Of a stretch of DNA of 64,000 nt, positions 52,501 to 62,159 are shown piece after piece (position 1 is the first letter of the stretch; each line of letters starts with the position of its first letter). This stretch comes from Jiella avicenniae (GTDB lineage: Bacteria; Pseudomonadota; Alphaproteobacteria; Rhizobiales; Rhizobiaceae), in assembly GCF_021390325.1 (NCBI RefSeq), contig NZ_JAJUWU010000013.1:30074-94073 (forward strand), written 5' to 3'. Both the position numbers and the translations under genes were made by a program. The notes beneath the pieces are model-generated. The model had not been told where the DNA came from, did not search any database, and saw only the letters and a list, made by a program, of their open reading frames with translations.

Positions 52501-54858
52501 TCAGCGCTCCGGGATGACGATCGAGGCGGACAGGCGCTTTGCGAGCGGGCCGATCGCCTCGGGCTTGCCGAAGAAATAGCCCTGCGCGAGGCAAATGCCC
52601 GTGGCGGCGATCGCCTCGACCTGAAGTCTGCTCTCAAGCCCCTCGGCGACGACCGTGAAGCCGATCCGTTCGGCGAGGTGCTGCACCAGTTCGACGATCG
52701 AGCGCGAAGCCTCGTTCTCGGAGATGACGCTGGCGAAGCTGCGGTCGATCTTGACCTTGTCGAAGGAGTAGGTGGCGAGATAGCCGATCGAGGCGTAGCC
52801 GGTGCCGAAGTCGTCGAGCGCAAAGCGGATGCCGAAGGCCCTGAGTTCCGCCATGGTCGCAAGCGTCTGATCCGGATCGTCGACGAGGACGGACTCCGTC
52901 AGTTCCAGTTCGAGCCGGTCGGCCGGCACGGCATGGTCCTCGATGATCGCGCGGATCGCCGCGACCAGGCGCCCCGGCTGGCGAAACTGCATCGGCGAGA
53001 CGTTGATCGAGACCGAAACCTCGCCCGGCAAAAGGACGATGTCGGTGGCGGCGCGCTCCAGCACCCATTCGCCGAGATCCGAAATCAGGTCGCTGCGCTC
53101 GGCGATGGGGATGAATTCCGCCGGCGAGATGCGGCCCTTGGCCGGATGATTCCAGCGCAGCAGCGCTTCGAGGGCGACGACCTTGCGTGAGGCGATTTCC
53201 ACGATCGGCTGGTAGTGAAGCTCGAACTGGCCGCTCGCCAGGCCTTCGCGCATCTCGTTTTCGAGTTCGGTGCGGCGGCGGAAGGAGGCTGCCATTTCCG
53301 GGCGGAACAGGCACGCCCGGTTCTTGCCGCCGGTCTTGGCTTCGTAGAGCGCGAGGTCCGCGGCGGTCATCAGCGAACCGCCGTCCCGACCGTGGCGGGG
53401 GCCGATGGCGATGCCGATGCTGGCGCTGATCGAGAACTTGCGCTCGCCGACGATGACCGGCGGGGCGAGCGCCAGCATCAGCCGCTCGGCGGCCGCGAGG
53501 CTGATCTCGCCATCGGCGGACGGAATGATCGCGACGAATTCGTCGCCGCCGAACCGGGCCAGGAAATCGGTCAGCCGGAAGGCCGTGCGGATGCGCTCGG
53601 CGATGGCCACGAGCACCTTGTCGCCGGCACCGTGGCCGAGGGAATCGTTGATGGTCTTGAAGTCGTCGAGGTCGATGTAGAGGATCGACACCGAACCGAT
53701 CCCCTCCCGAAAGCCCGGCCCGATCGACGCCAGGATGCGGTCGAGTTCGTGACGATTGGCAAGGCCGGTCAAGGGATCGGTCCGGGCCAGCGTCTCGATC
53801 TTCTGCTGGGTCAGTTTCCGCTCGGTGACGTCTTCTGTGACGATGAGGACGCCGCCCGCATCGGTCGGTTCGGCATGGACGAGCAGCGTCTTGCCGCACG
53901 GCGTCGTCAGTTCGCGGGCGCTGGTCGCCTTCTGCTTGAGGGTCCGGTGGACGTCCTGGCGGATCAGCGTGGCATCGCTCCGCGACAGATGCCGGGCCCT
54001 GATCGCGTCGGTCAGCATCGTTTCGAGATCGTTCGTCTCGGCATCGACGCCGTAGAGATCGCCATGCCGGTCGTTCTGAAGCTCGCGCACCAGGCTGGCG
54101 TCGAAGGTGACGAGGCCGTGGGTCATCGAGCGCAGCGCGAGATCGGCCTGTTCGGCATGTTTGCGCGACGACGCTTCCTTGTCCTGCGCGGCTGCGGTCG
54201 CGTCCGCCAGAGCCTTCAGATTGCGGTTGAGCGACAGGACGATGAGGAAGTTCGTCACGATGTAGAGGATGATGAAGGCCGCGATGATCCGGTAGCTGGT
54301 CTGTTTCGACTGTTCCAGCGCCATCATCAGCGGGACGCACAGGCACAGCACCTGGATGATCACGTATTTCGGCTTGGCCGCATTGCGCGCGACATATCCC
54401 GAAGCGAAGGCCACCGCGGCGATCACGTTGAGGATCTGCACGGCGGGCATTTCCGTGGCGGCGATGGCCCGGAAGGAGCAGACGCCCTGGAGGAGCGCGA
54501 AGACCGTCGCGCCGATCTGGAACTCGAGATCCCAGCGTCGGGTCGCCGGGCGGCTCTCCCCGTCGTGGGAGGCGCGACGATAGCGGACGAGCGTCGCGAT
54601 CCGTCCCATGAGGACGAGGGTCGCCGCGACGGCCAGTCCCGCGAACGTGCGGTCGCCGGTCCATCGCCAGGAAATCAGCATGACCAGGATGCCGACGGCG
54701 TTGGAAAGAACGAGCGAGGCCGGGGACGAGAACAGCGAGCCGACGAGAATGCTTTCGCGCGACGCCGGGACGCCGCGTTGCCCTTGCAACGGCACGCGGC
54801 GCGTCTTCCTGGCCTTTGCCGTCTGCAAGGCGAAATGGCCTCTGGTTGAAACTGACAC
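52501..54858 (-). CDS. Membrane GGDEF-EAL protein (diguanylate cyclase/phosphodiesterase)
   Basis: A 785-residue protein with an N-terminal multi-segment membrane sensor (about 35-220), a PAS-like linker (245-350), an intact GGDEF domain (ARFGGDEF, about residue 435, preceded by the RLTD product-inhibition site) and an intact EAL domain (ALEALLRW at about 564, LELTES, LDDFGTGYASIGYL, DKVKIDRSF, VVAEGLE). It can in principle both make and degrade c-di-GMP. It lies 138 bp downstream of an RpfF-like gene, resembling the RpfF/RpfR pairing of Burkholderia, though the sensor here is membrane-bound. Confidence 0.92.
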   Translation of the reverse strand: MSVSTRGHFALQTAKARKTRRVPLQGQRGVPASRESILVGSLFSSPASLVLSNAVGILVMLISWRWTGDRTFAGLAVAATLVLMGRIATLVRYRRASHDGESRPATRRWDLEFQIGATVFALLQGVCSFRAIAATEMPAVQILNVIAAVAFASGYVARNAAKPKYVIIQVLCLCVPLMMALEQSKQTSYRIIAAFIILYIVTNFLIVLSLNRNLKALADATAAAQDKEASSRKHAEQADLALRSMTHGLVTFDASLVRELQNDRHGDLYGVDAETNDLETMLTDAIRARHLSRSDATLIRQDVHRTLKQKATSARELTTPCGKTLLVHAEPTDAGGVLIVTEDVTERKLTQQKIETLARTDPLTGLANRHELDRILASIGPGFREGIGSVSILYIDLDDFKTINDSLGHGAGDKVLVAIAERIRTAFRLTDFLARFGGDEFVAIIPSADGEISLAAAERLMLALAPPVIVGERKFSISASIGIAIGPRHGRDGGSLMTAADLALYEAKTGGKNRACLFRPEMAASFRRRTELENEMREGLASGQFELHYQPIVEIASRKVVALEALLRWNHPAKGRISPAEFIPIAERSDLISDLGEWVLERAATDIVLLPGEVSVSINVSPMQFRQPGRLVAAIRAIIEDHAVPADRLELELTESVLVDDPDQTLATMAELRAFGIRFALDDFGTGYASIGYLATYSFDKVKIDRSFASVISENEASRSIVELVQHLAERIGFTVVAEGLESRLQVEAIAATGICLAQGYFFGKPEAIGPLAKRLSASIVIPER

Positions 54859-54996
54859 CGCCCGTCCGTCGTGGTGAGCTACTATGCCGCAGCCTAGGGC
54901 GGAGATGTTAACGCTTGACTGAAAGGAGATGGCGAGGCGGTGAAAATCTTGTCTCGAGCCAACCGGTCGGGCGCTCGTCCCGCGCCCGGGAAATCC

Positions 54997-55911
54997 TCAT
55001 CCGGCGCTTCGGGCGAGCAGCCGCTGCTGGGCCTGAACGATGCGCTGCAGCCGGGTGATCTCGGCCTCGCTCAGAGCCAGCATGTGATCGACCCAGGCTG
55101 CGCCGGCGATCGCGAGTTCCGCCGCAAGGTCGGGCGCCATGCGGTCGAAGGCGGCGGCGATGGCGATGCGCGAGCGCCGGCTCGCCGCCGTTTTCGTGCA
55201 GAATTCGCGAACCCACATGGCACCCGCGCCGTCATCGACGACGGCCTCGAGTGCGCCCTTCTCGTAGAATTCCGCAGCGGTGAAGGCGCGACCGGACAAG
55301 AGCATGCGCTCCGCCTCCACCGCCCCGATGCGGCGGGTGAGGATCGGCGCGGCGGCGATCGGAAAGTGGTTGTAGCTGATCTCGGGATAGCAGAACGTCG
55401 CCGATTCCTCTGCCACCATGACGTGGCACGCGCGGGCCGGATCGATGCCGCCGCCGAGCGCCCTGCCATGCACGGCCGCGACGGTGGCGAAACGGCCGCC
55501 GAGCCCGGAGAGATTGCCCGCCATCACGGCGCAGGCCGTCTCCGCGTAGCGGACGAGACCGCCCCGGTCGCGCCGGGCGAGGCATGCGAGATAATAGTCG
55601 AGATCGCCCCCCAGCGAAAAGGCCGGCCCGGCCGTGCGGTAGGCGATGACCTCGACCGGCATCGGCTCGCCGGCCTCGACCATCGCCCGGAGCGCGTTCT
55701 GAACCCGCAGCACGCTGTCGACGAGAGGCAGGGTGAAGACCGGTTTCGGCTCCGGATGCATGACCAGCCACAGGAGCCGGTGCTGCTCTTCGAACATCAG
55801 CTGAAGCTGGGGAAGGGGGCCGGTCCGGTCGACGATGCGGTCGACGACCCCCGAAGCGGAAAGGGCAGCGGAAACACCGTGGCTGGTATCGACTGGATGA
55901 ACCTGCGACAT
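54997..55911 (-). CDS. RpfF-like crotonase, probable DSF-family signal synthase
   Basis: A 304-residue crotonase-fold protein. The RpfF-type oxyanion segment AFSLGGDLDYYLACLARRD and HGRALGGGIDPARACHVMVAEESATFCYPEISYNHFP are seen. Of the two catalytic Glu residues of Xanthomonas RpfF, the second (PE in CYPEISYN) is present, while the first appears as Asp (GGGID instead of GGGFE). RpfF makes cis-2-unsaturated fatty acid signals (DSF). The ATG at 55911 has GGAG upstream. A CtrA-like box lies 68 bp before the start, and the GGDEF-EAL gene follows. Another enoyl-CoA hydratase activity cannot be excluded. Confidence 0.78.
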   Translation of the reverse strand: MSQVHPVDTSHGVSAALSASGVVDRIVDRTGPLPQLQLMFEEQHRLLWLVMHPEPKPVFTLPLVDSVLRVQNALRAMVEAGEPMPVEVIAYRTAGPAFSLGGDLDYYLACLARRDRGGLVRYAETACAVMAGNLSGLGGRFATVAAVHGRALGGGIDPARACHVMVAEESATFCYPEISYNHFPIAAAPILTRRIGAVEAERMLLSGRAFTAAEFYEKGALEAVVDDGAGAMWVREFCTKTAASRRSRIAIAAAFDRMAPDLAAELAIAGAAWVDHMLALSEAEITRLQRIVQAQQRLLARSAG

Positions 55912-55978
55912 CGGTACGATCTCCACACGGGGGACGACCAATGCCTAATCCTGCAATCGCAATCTGTAAAATCGAAAC

Positions 55979-55993
55979 CTAAGATAAAGTTAA
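55979..55993 (-). promoter_or_regulatory. Near-consensus CtrA box upstream of the RpfF-like gene
   Basis: On the minus strand TTAACTTTATCTTAG matches TTAA-N7-TTAA at seven of eight positions, in an AT-rich patch 68 bp before the start codon. This is the best CtrA-type site I could find in the window. No other regulator site is evident. Confidence 0.6.
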
Positions 55994-56171
55994 CGCTCGG
56001 GTTTTCATTGAGGCCATCGCAACCAGGTTCGGCGCGGCTCCGGCGAGTGCCGGCCCTCCACGTCCGGGGGCGACATCTCGAACCGGGCGTCCGGTTGCCG
56101 GCCGGATCCGTCGACGCGCCGAGACCCGGAAAGGACCGGAAGACGCTCGCCGCCATCGAGGGCCCGTGCTC

Positions 56172-57089
56172 TCAGAAGGTCTTGGCTCCGTTCACCGGCA
56201 GCCTGATCCCGTAGAGGGAGGTCGTGCCGCAAATATAGAGATAGTTTCGCTTGGGGCCGCCGAAGCACAGATTGGCGACGACTTCGGGGACGTGGATCTT
56301 GCCGACGAGCGTTCCGTCGGGATCGTAGCAGTGGACGCCGTCGGCGGCGCTCGTCCAGATCCGGCCGGCATCGTCCAGCCGCAGGCCGTCGAAGAGGCCG
56401 CTGGTCGAAACCGCGAAGACCTCGCCGCCCGACAGCCGCCCGTCGTCCGAGACGGCGAACCGGCGGATGTGCCTCGGGCCGTCCTCGACGTGGGTGGCGC
56501 CGGTGTCGACGATGTAGACGTGGCGTTCGTCGCCGGAGAAGGCGATGCCGTTCGGCTGGACGAAGTCGTCGGCGACGACGACGAGGCTTCCGTCCCTGGG
56601 ATCGAAGCGGAAGACGAGGCTTCCCGGCTGCTCCCTGTCGCCGCGGTGGCCCTCGTAGTCGCTGTCGATGCCGTAGGTCGGATCGGTGAACCAGACCGTG
56701 CCGTCGGATTTCACCACCACGTCGTTGGGGCTGTTCAGCCGCTTGCCGTCGTGACGATCGGCGAGGGTGACGACCCGGCCGTCGAACTCGGTGCGCGAAA
56801 CCCGCCGGCCGCCATGCTCGCAGGTGACCAGCCGGCCGGCCCTGTCGACCGTGTTGCCGTTGGAATGGCCGGCGGGCTGGCGAAACACCCCGACCGAGCC
56901 GGTGCACTCGTCGTAGCGCAGCATCCGGTCGCTCGGGATGTCCGACCAGACGAGCGCGCGGGCGGCGGGAAAATAGGCCGGGCCCTCGGCCCAGCGGCAG
57001 CCGGTGAACAGCGTGTCGAGGCGCGCCGTCGGCACGAAGAGGCGCGAGAAGCGCCGGTCGAGAACCTCGAAAATCTCCGAATTCGTCAT
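56172..57089 (-). CDS. SMP-30/gluconolactonase-family lactonase
   Basis: A 305-residue six-bladed beta-propeller of the SMP-30/LRE family. The divalent metal ligands are recognisable: Glu in RWAEGPAYF, Asn in RLNSPNDVVV, Asn in QPNGIAFS and Asp in FDGLRLDDAG. It probably hydrolyses a sugar lactone. No sugar operon genes are adjacent, so its substrate cannot be named. Start ATG at 57089. Confidence 0.9.
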   Translation of the reverse strand: MTNSEIFEVLDRRFSRLFVPTARLDTLFTGCRWAEGPAYFPAARALVWSDIPSDRMLRYDECTGSVGVFRQPAGHSNGNTVDRAGRLVTCEHGGRRVSRTEFDGRVVTLADRHDGKRLNSPNDVVVKSDGTVWFTDPTYGIDSDYEGHRGDREQPGSLVFRFDPRDGSLVVVADDFVQPNGIAFSGDERHVYIVDTGATHVEDGPRHIRRFAVSDDGRLSGGEVFAVSTSGLFDGLRLDDAGRIWTSAADGVHCYDPDGTLVGKIHVPEVVANLCFGGPKRNYLYICGTTSLYGIRLPVNGAKTF

Positions 57090-57267
57090 CGTTGCATCCT
57101 CCCGCTCGTGTCGCCTGCGCCCGTCGGCGCGGCGCTGCCGGCATCGGGGTGGTCCGCCTCCCGGACACGTTCATCCCGACCTGCCGGAACCCTGCAAGCC
57201 TTAGGATCTGACGTCTTCGTTGTCACGGCCGGAGTCGGGCGCTTCGTGGCTGGCCGAGCGGACGGCT

Positions 57268-59262
57268 TCAGGCGATTCGGCGGATCGCCGCGGCGCTTCG
57301 CGCGCCCTCGCCGAAGCGATCGTTGCGCCGATAGCCGACGAGGAAGTTCTCGGCGATCTCGCCCGCCGGAAGCGGCTTGCCGAAGAAGTAGCCCTGCAGC
57401 TGATCGCAGCCGAGCGAAGCGAGGAACCGCGCCTGCTCCTCCGTCTCGACGCCCTCCGTCGTCACCTTCATCTTCATCTGATGGGCGAGCGAGACGATCG
57501 TGCGGACGATTTCCTTGACGTTCGGCTCGCCGTTTTCGAGCGCCTTCATGAAGGACTGGTCGACCTTCAGCTTGTCGAAGGGGAAGCGCCAGAGATAGCC
57601 GAGCGACGAGTAGCCGGTGCCGAAGTCGTCCATGTCGATGGAGATGCCGAGCTGCTTCAGGGCGAAGAGCTGGTCGAGGATCGCGGTCGAGCGTTCGAGC
57701 ATCAGCGATTCGACGACCTCGACCTCGAGCCGTTCGCCCTCGATCCCCGCCGCGTCGAGGGCGCTGCGAATGATCGCCACGAGATCGCCGTCGACGAACT
57801 GCACGGCGGAGAGATTGACCGAGACGAAGAGCGGCGCCGGCCACTGGGCAATCTGCCGCGTCGCCTCGCGGATCACCCAGCTGCCCATCGCCTTGACGTA
57901 GCCGCGCGCTTCGGCGATCGGCACGAATTCCGACGGCGGGATCAGAGTGCCCTTCTCGTCGCGAAGCCGCACCAGCGCCTCGAACCCGACGAGCGAGCCG
58001 TCGTGGCCCCGGACCAGCGGCTGATAGAACAGTTCGAACCCGTCGTTCTCGACCGCGCGCTTGATGTGCGCCTCGACGTGGCGCCGCCGGTGCATGACCT
58101 CGTCCATCTGCGGCTCGAAGAACACCAGCGGACCCTGCCGGTCGGCCTTGTGATGGAAATGCGCGATCTCGGCATGCTTGACGAGTTCGGAATGGCTACG
58201 CCCGTGTTCGGGCGCAAAGGCGCAGCCGATCGAGATCTTCGGCACGATCTGATGGCCGTCGATCTCCACCGGCTCGCCGACGGCCTCCGAAAGCTTCTGC
58301 GCCAGTTCGCCGACGAGGCGGCGATCGGAGACCCGCCGGCGCACGATGGCGAAATCGTCCGGACCGATGCGGGCGACCAGGTCCTCCTCGTCGAGACTTG
58401 CGGCGAGCCGGCGGGCGACGATGCGCAGGATCTCGTCGCCCCTCGCCTGGCCGCACCGATCGTTGATCTCCGCCAGGTCGTCGAGATCGACGTAGAGATA
58501 GGCGATCTCCTCGCGCGTCGCCCGGATCTTGAACAGCAGCTGGTCGCAGGCTTCCTGCATGCGGCGGCGGTTCAGAAGCTGCGTCAGGGAGTCGTGGTCG
58601 GCGAGGAAGCGGATGCGTTCGTCCGCCTCGGCGATCCGGCGGCGGCGGCGATGGAAGAGGACGAAGGGCACGATGGTCGCGGCGAGGACGACGACGATGA
58701 CGAGGGCGTAGGTCCGGGCGAGGGTCGACTGATAGTGGTAGCGCTCGGCGATCATGTCGGAGACGACGGACAGGAAGCCGATGGTCCGGCCGTCGCGGAT
58801 CAGCGGCATGATCACCGAGGGATTGGTCTGCCCGGCGTCGGAGACCACCTGCCAGGCGCCCGGACGGGAGACGGTGGACGCAGACAGCTTGTCGCCCGTC
58901 GAGACGCCGCCCGGACGGTCCCGGAGCAGCCATTCATAGCGCTCGGACCGGGACCGGAACACTTCTTCGCCGTTCCGGTCGAACAGCGCGTAGCCGTCGA
59001 TGCTCGAAAGGTCGGCCACCCGGCGCACGAAATTCTCGGCCTCCGGGTCGCGGGCAATGCCCGTGAGCATGGCGTCGGCATAGCGTTGCGGGCCGAGGAG
59101 AAGGTCGGCGAAGTTCTGGCCGCGGCTGCGCATCTCGGCTTCGACCAACCTGCCGACGGCCTCGTGTCCGATCGCAAGGACGCTTCCCGCGACGACGGCG
59201 AAGATCGCCGCAGCCCCCAGGATACTCGTCCAGAACAGCCGTTTGGTCAGAAGTGAAATCAT
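57268..59262 (-). CDS. Membrane EAL phosphodiesterase with degenerate GGDEF domain
   Basis: A 664-residue protein: membrane segment 1 (about 5-29), a periplasmic sensor of about 150 residues, membrane segment 2 (VIVVVLAATIVPFVLF), then a GGDEF domain whose signature is GPDDF (ARIGPDDFAIV, about 303), so unlikely to make c-di-GMP. The EAL domain is intact (FEALVRL, VEVVES, DMDDFGTGYSSLGYL, DKLKVDQSF, TTEGVET). It probably hydrolyses c-di-GMP under control of the periplasmic sensor, with GTP possibly binding to the dead GGDEF. The ATG at 59262 is preferred to a GTG at 59292. Confidence 0.9.
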   Translation of the reverse strand: MISLLTKRLFWTSILGAAAIFAVVAGSVLAIGHEAVGRLVEAEMRSRGQNFADLLLGPQRYADAMLTGIARDPEAENFVRRVADLSSIDGYALFDRNGEEVFRSRSERYEWLLRDRPGGVSTGDKLSASTVSRPGAWQVVSDAGQTNPSVIMPLIRDGRTIGFLSVVSDMIAERYHYQSTLARTYALVIVVVLAATIVPFVLFHRRRRRIAEADERIRFLADHDSLTQLLNRRRMQEACDQLLFKIRATREEIAYLYVDLDDLAEINDRCGQARGDEILRIVARRLAASLDEEDLVARIGPDDFAIVRRRVSDRRLVGELAQKLSEAVGEPVEIDGHQIVPKISIGCAFAPEHGRSHSELVKHAEIAHFHHKADRQGPLVFFEPQMDEVMHRRRHVEAHIKRAVENDGFELFYQPLVRGHDGSLVGFEALVRLRDEKGTLIPPSEFVPIAEARGYVKAMGSWVIREATRQIAQWPAPLFVSVNLSAVQFVDGDLVAIIRSALDAAGIEGERLEVEVVESLMLERSTAILDQLFALKQLGISIDMDDFGTGYSSLGYLWRFPFDKLKVDQSFMKALENGEPNVKEIVRTIVSLAHQMKMKVTTEGVETEEQARFLASLGCDQLQGYFFGKPLPAGEIAENFLVGYRRNDRFGEGARSAAAIRRIA

Positions 59263-59392
59263 GAAACGCGCCACTCGCCCATGCCAAGACACTGAGTGAC
59301 AAAGGTAAATTTTTCGGTGCGCGTGGGCGGCTAAAAATCGCTCGTGAGTGGCGTCGCAGCAGAGCCCGGCCGGAACGCCCCAGGCACGCGGT

Positions 59393-60880
59393 CTAGCCCT
59401 TCACCTTCTGATAGGCGTCGAGCGCGCGCTGGCGACCTTCGCCGTGGTCGACGATCGGCTTCGGATAGTCCTTGCCGAGGGTGACACCGGCTTTGGCCAG
59501 GACCTTTTCATCGGCCTCCCATGGAGCGTGGATCGCCTCGGCCGGCACGTCTTTCAGCTCCGGTACGAATGCGCGGATATAGGCGCCTTCGGGGTCGAAC
59601 TTCTCGCTCTGGGTGATCGGATTGAAGATCCGGAAGAACGGCTGGGCATCTGCCCCCGACCCCGCCACCCACTGCCATTGCGCGGTGTTCGAGGCGATGT
59701 CGCCGTCGACCAGCGTGTCCCAGAACCAGCGCTCGCCCTCCTGCCACTGGATCAGGAGGTCCTTGGTCAGGAAGGAGCCGACGATCATCCGGACGCGGTT
59801 GTGCATCCAGCCGGTCTGCCAGAGCTGGCGCATGCCGGCATCGACGATCGGATAGCCGGTCAGCCCCTTCTGCCAGGCCTTCAGGTCCTTCGGCGATCTC
59901 CGCCAGGAGAACCCGTCGAAACGGTCGTTGAAATTGTCGGCCTCGAGGCGGCCGAAATGGTAGAGAAGGTGGTAGTTGAAGTCGCGCCAGACGAGTTCCT
60001 GGCGGAAGGTGCGGATGGCGGCATCCGGGATGGTCTTGCGCCGCGAGGCATAGGCGTTGGCAGTGTGCCAGGCGCGGAAGGGCGAGATCTCGCCCCAGCG
60101 CAGACGCGGCGACAGCCGCGAGGTCTCGTCGGCGAAGGGCTTTTCGCGACCGGCCTCGTAGTCCTGGAGGAGATCGTCGCAGAAGTGCTCGAGCCGCTCC
60201 TGCGCCGCCGTCTCGCCGGGCGTCCAGAGGTCCTGGATGCCGCCAGACCAGTCCGGCTTCGTCGGCAGCAGGTTCCAGTCCTTCAGCCTTTCCGACTTCG
60301 GGAAGTCGTCCGGCTGCTTCAGCCCCTTCGGCGGATCCATCGGATCGCGGAAACCGGTTTCCGAGACGTTCTTCCAGAACGGCGTATAGACCTTGTAATA
60401 GCCGCCGGACTTGGTCTGGACCGCTTCCGGCTCGTGCAGGATGTTGCCGGTGAATCGCTCGACTTCGACGTCCTCGCCGAGTGCCGTCTCGACGGCGTCG
60501 TCGATCCTTCGGGATGCCGGATCGTAGCGGCGGTTGAAGAACAGCGCCGTCGCGCCGACCGCCTCGACGACGTCGAGAACGTGGTCCTTCGCCTTGCCCC
60601 GGCGCAGCGTCAGCTCAGACCCGATGCCGCGCAGGGAGCTCGCAAAACTCTCCAGGGAATGGTGCAGCCACCATTTGTGGGCGCCGCCGAGGGCGCGGAC
60701 GCCCGCCGAGTCCTCGTCCAGCACGACGAGCGGCACGACGGGCCGGCCGGTCTCGGCGGCATGGGCGAGCGCCGGATTGTCGTCGAGCCTCAGATCGTCG
60801 CGGATCCAGACGACGATCGGCCCCTCGGGCGCTTCTTCGGCTCGCTTCTCCCGCTTCGACATCGGCTGTCTCGTCTCCAT
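59393..60880 (-). CDS. phrB: Deoxyribodipyrimidine photolyase
   Basis: A 495-residue class I CPD photolyase/cryptochrome-family flavoprotein: N-terminal Rossmann domain (IVVWIRDDLRLDDNPALAHAAETG), then the helical FAD domain (SRLSPRLRWGEISPF, RQELVWRDFNYHLLY, GYPIVDAGMRQLWQTGWMHNRVRMIVGSFLTKDLLI, WQWVAGSG). It repairs UV-induced pyrimidine dimers using blue light. Start ATG at 60880 or 60862. It is divergent from the VOC gene. Confidence 0.95.
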   Translation of the reverse strand: METRQPMSKREKRAEEAPEGPIVVWIRDDLRLDDNPALAHAAETGRPVVPLVVLDEDSAGVRALGGAHKWWLHHSLESFASSLRGIGSELTLRRGKAKDHVLDVVEAVGATALFFNRRYDPASRRIDDAVETALGEDVEVERFTGNILHEPEAVQTKSGGYYKVYTPFWKNVSETGFRDPMDPPKGLKQPDDFPKSERLKDWNLLPTKPDWSGGIQDLWTPGETAAQERLEHFCDDLLQDYEAGREKPFADETSRLSPRLRWGEISPFRAWHTANAYASRRKTIPDAAIRTFRQELVWRDFNYHLLYHFGRLEADNFNDRFDGFSWRRSPKDLKAWQKGLTGYPIVDAGMRQLWQTGWMHNRVRMIVGSFLTKDLLIQWQEGERWFWDTLVDGDIASNTAQWQWVAGSGADAQPFFRIFNPITQSEKFDPEGAYIRAFVPELKDVPAEAIHAPWEADEKVLAKAGVTLGKDYPKPIVDHGEGRQRALDAYQKVKG

Positions 60881-61066
60881 GGCAGGTTTCGATGGTCGGC
60901 TGCGTAACTGGAGCCCGTTGGCGCGGTTGCGACCCGCTGCGACGATCCGTCGGGACGAAACAGGTAACGGCCGTTCACGATACGACGACGATTCGTCACG
61001 AATCGTCCACTGCCGACCCGGCGAGGCGATGCCTTATCTTTCGGACACCAACCAACGGAGGCGACC

Positions 61067-62008
61067 ATGACCCTGACCGGTCTCCACCACCTGACGGCGA
61101 TCACCGCGAACGCGCCGGCCAATCTCGACTTCTACACCCGCGTGCTCGGCTTGCGGCTGGTCAAGAAGACCGTCAACCAGGACGACACCTCGGCCTACCA
61201 CCTGTTCTATGCCGACGGGCTGGCGTCGCCGGGCACGGACGTGACCTTCTTCGACTGGCCGGCGCCGCGCGAAAGCCGCGGCACCCGTTCGATCGCCAGG
61301 ACCGCGCTGCGCGTTTCCGGCCGGGCGAGCCTCGACTACTGGGCCGGGCGGCTGAAGGAGAAGGGCCTTGAGGCCGGTGCGATCCGCAGCCTCGACGGTC
61401 GCGACGCCATCGACTTCGAGGATCCCGAGGGTCAGCGCCTGCGGCTCGTCGACGACGGCGGGGCGGGCGAGGCCAATCCCTGGGACGGCAGCCCCGTCCC
61501 GGCGGAGCACCAGATCCGCGGCCTCGGCCCGATCGTCCTCTCGGTGCCGCAACTGGCGCCGACCGAGGCGCTGCTCACCCAGGTGATGAACATGCGCGAG
61601 GCGCGGCGATACGAGGAGGCGGGCGCGACGGTCCACGTCTTCGAGATGGGCGCGGGCGGCCCGGCAGCCGAGCTGCACGTCGCCGTCGAGCCGCATCTTC
61701 CGCCCGCGAGCCAGGGCGCGGGCGGCGTCCACCACGTCGCCTTCCGCACCAACGACAATGCCGAGTTGACCGAATGGGCAAAGCGGGTGAAGCAATACCG
61801 GGTGCCCTCGAGCGGCGAGGTGGAGCGCTATTATTTCCGTTCGCTCTATTTCCGCGAGCCGAACGGCATCCTCTTCGAGATCGCCACGGACGGTCCGGGC
61901 TTTGCCGTCGACGAGCCGCTGGCGACCCTCGGCGAAAGCCTGTCGCTGCCGCCCTTCCTCGAGCCGAAGCGGGCGGCGATCGAGGCCAATCTGAAGCCGC
62001 TCGCCTGA
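61067..62008 (+). CDS. VOC-family ring-cleaving dioxygenase (MhqE/MhqO-like)
   Basis: A 313-residue protein of two vicinal-oxygen-chelate modules: [48 protein letters not shown], and the second with [12 protein letters not shown] and [14 protein letters not shown]. Candidate metal ligands are His in the N-terminal HHL, His in GGVHHVAF and Glu in LFEIATD. These proteins cleave hydroquinones or catechols and are linked to quinone resistance. GGAGG precedes the ATG. An esterase gene of MhqD type follows in the same direction. Confidence 0.88.
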   Translation: MTLTGLHHLTAITANAPANLDFYTRVLGLRLVKKTVNQDDTSAYHLFYADGLASPGTDVTFFDWPAPRESRGTRSIARTALRVSGRASLDYWAGRLKEKGLEAGAIRSLDGRDAIDFEDPEGQRLRLVDDGGAGEANPWDGSPVPAEHQIRGLGPIVLSVPQLAPTEALLTQVMNMREARRYEEAGATVHVFEMGAGGPAAELHVAVEPHLPPASQGAGGVHHVAFRTNDNAELTEWAKRVKQYRVPSSGEVERYYFRSLYFREPNGILFEIATDGPGFAVDEPLATLGESLSLPPFLEPKRAAIEANLKPLA

Positions 62009-62159
62009 GGCGGGCGGGGGGCGGCTTGCCGCCGACCCTCGGAATGAGACCGGGCCGAAGTCCGCTGGGGGCAAGCGCGCCCCATTCGACCCGGGATCGG
62101 CCCGCCACCCCCGCGCCGCCATTGTCGGCGACGTTCATCCTTCGAGAAGGAAGCCTTCG

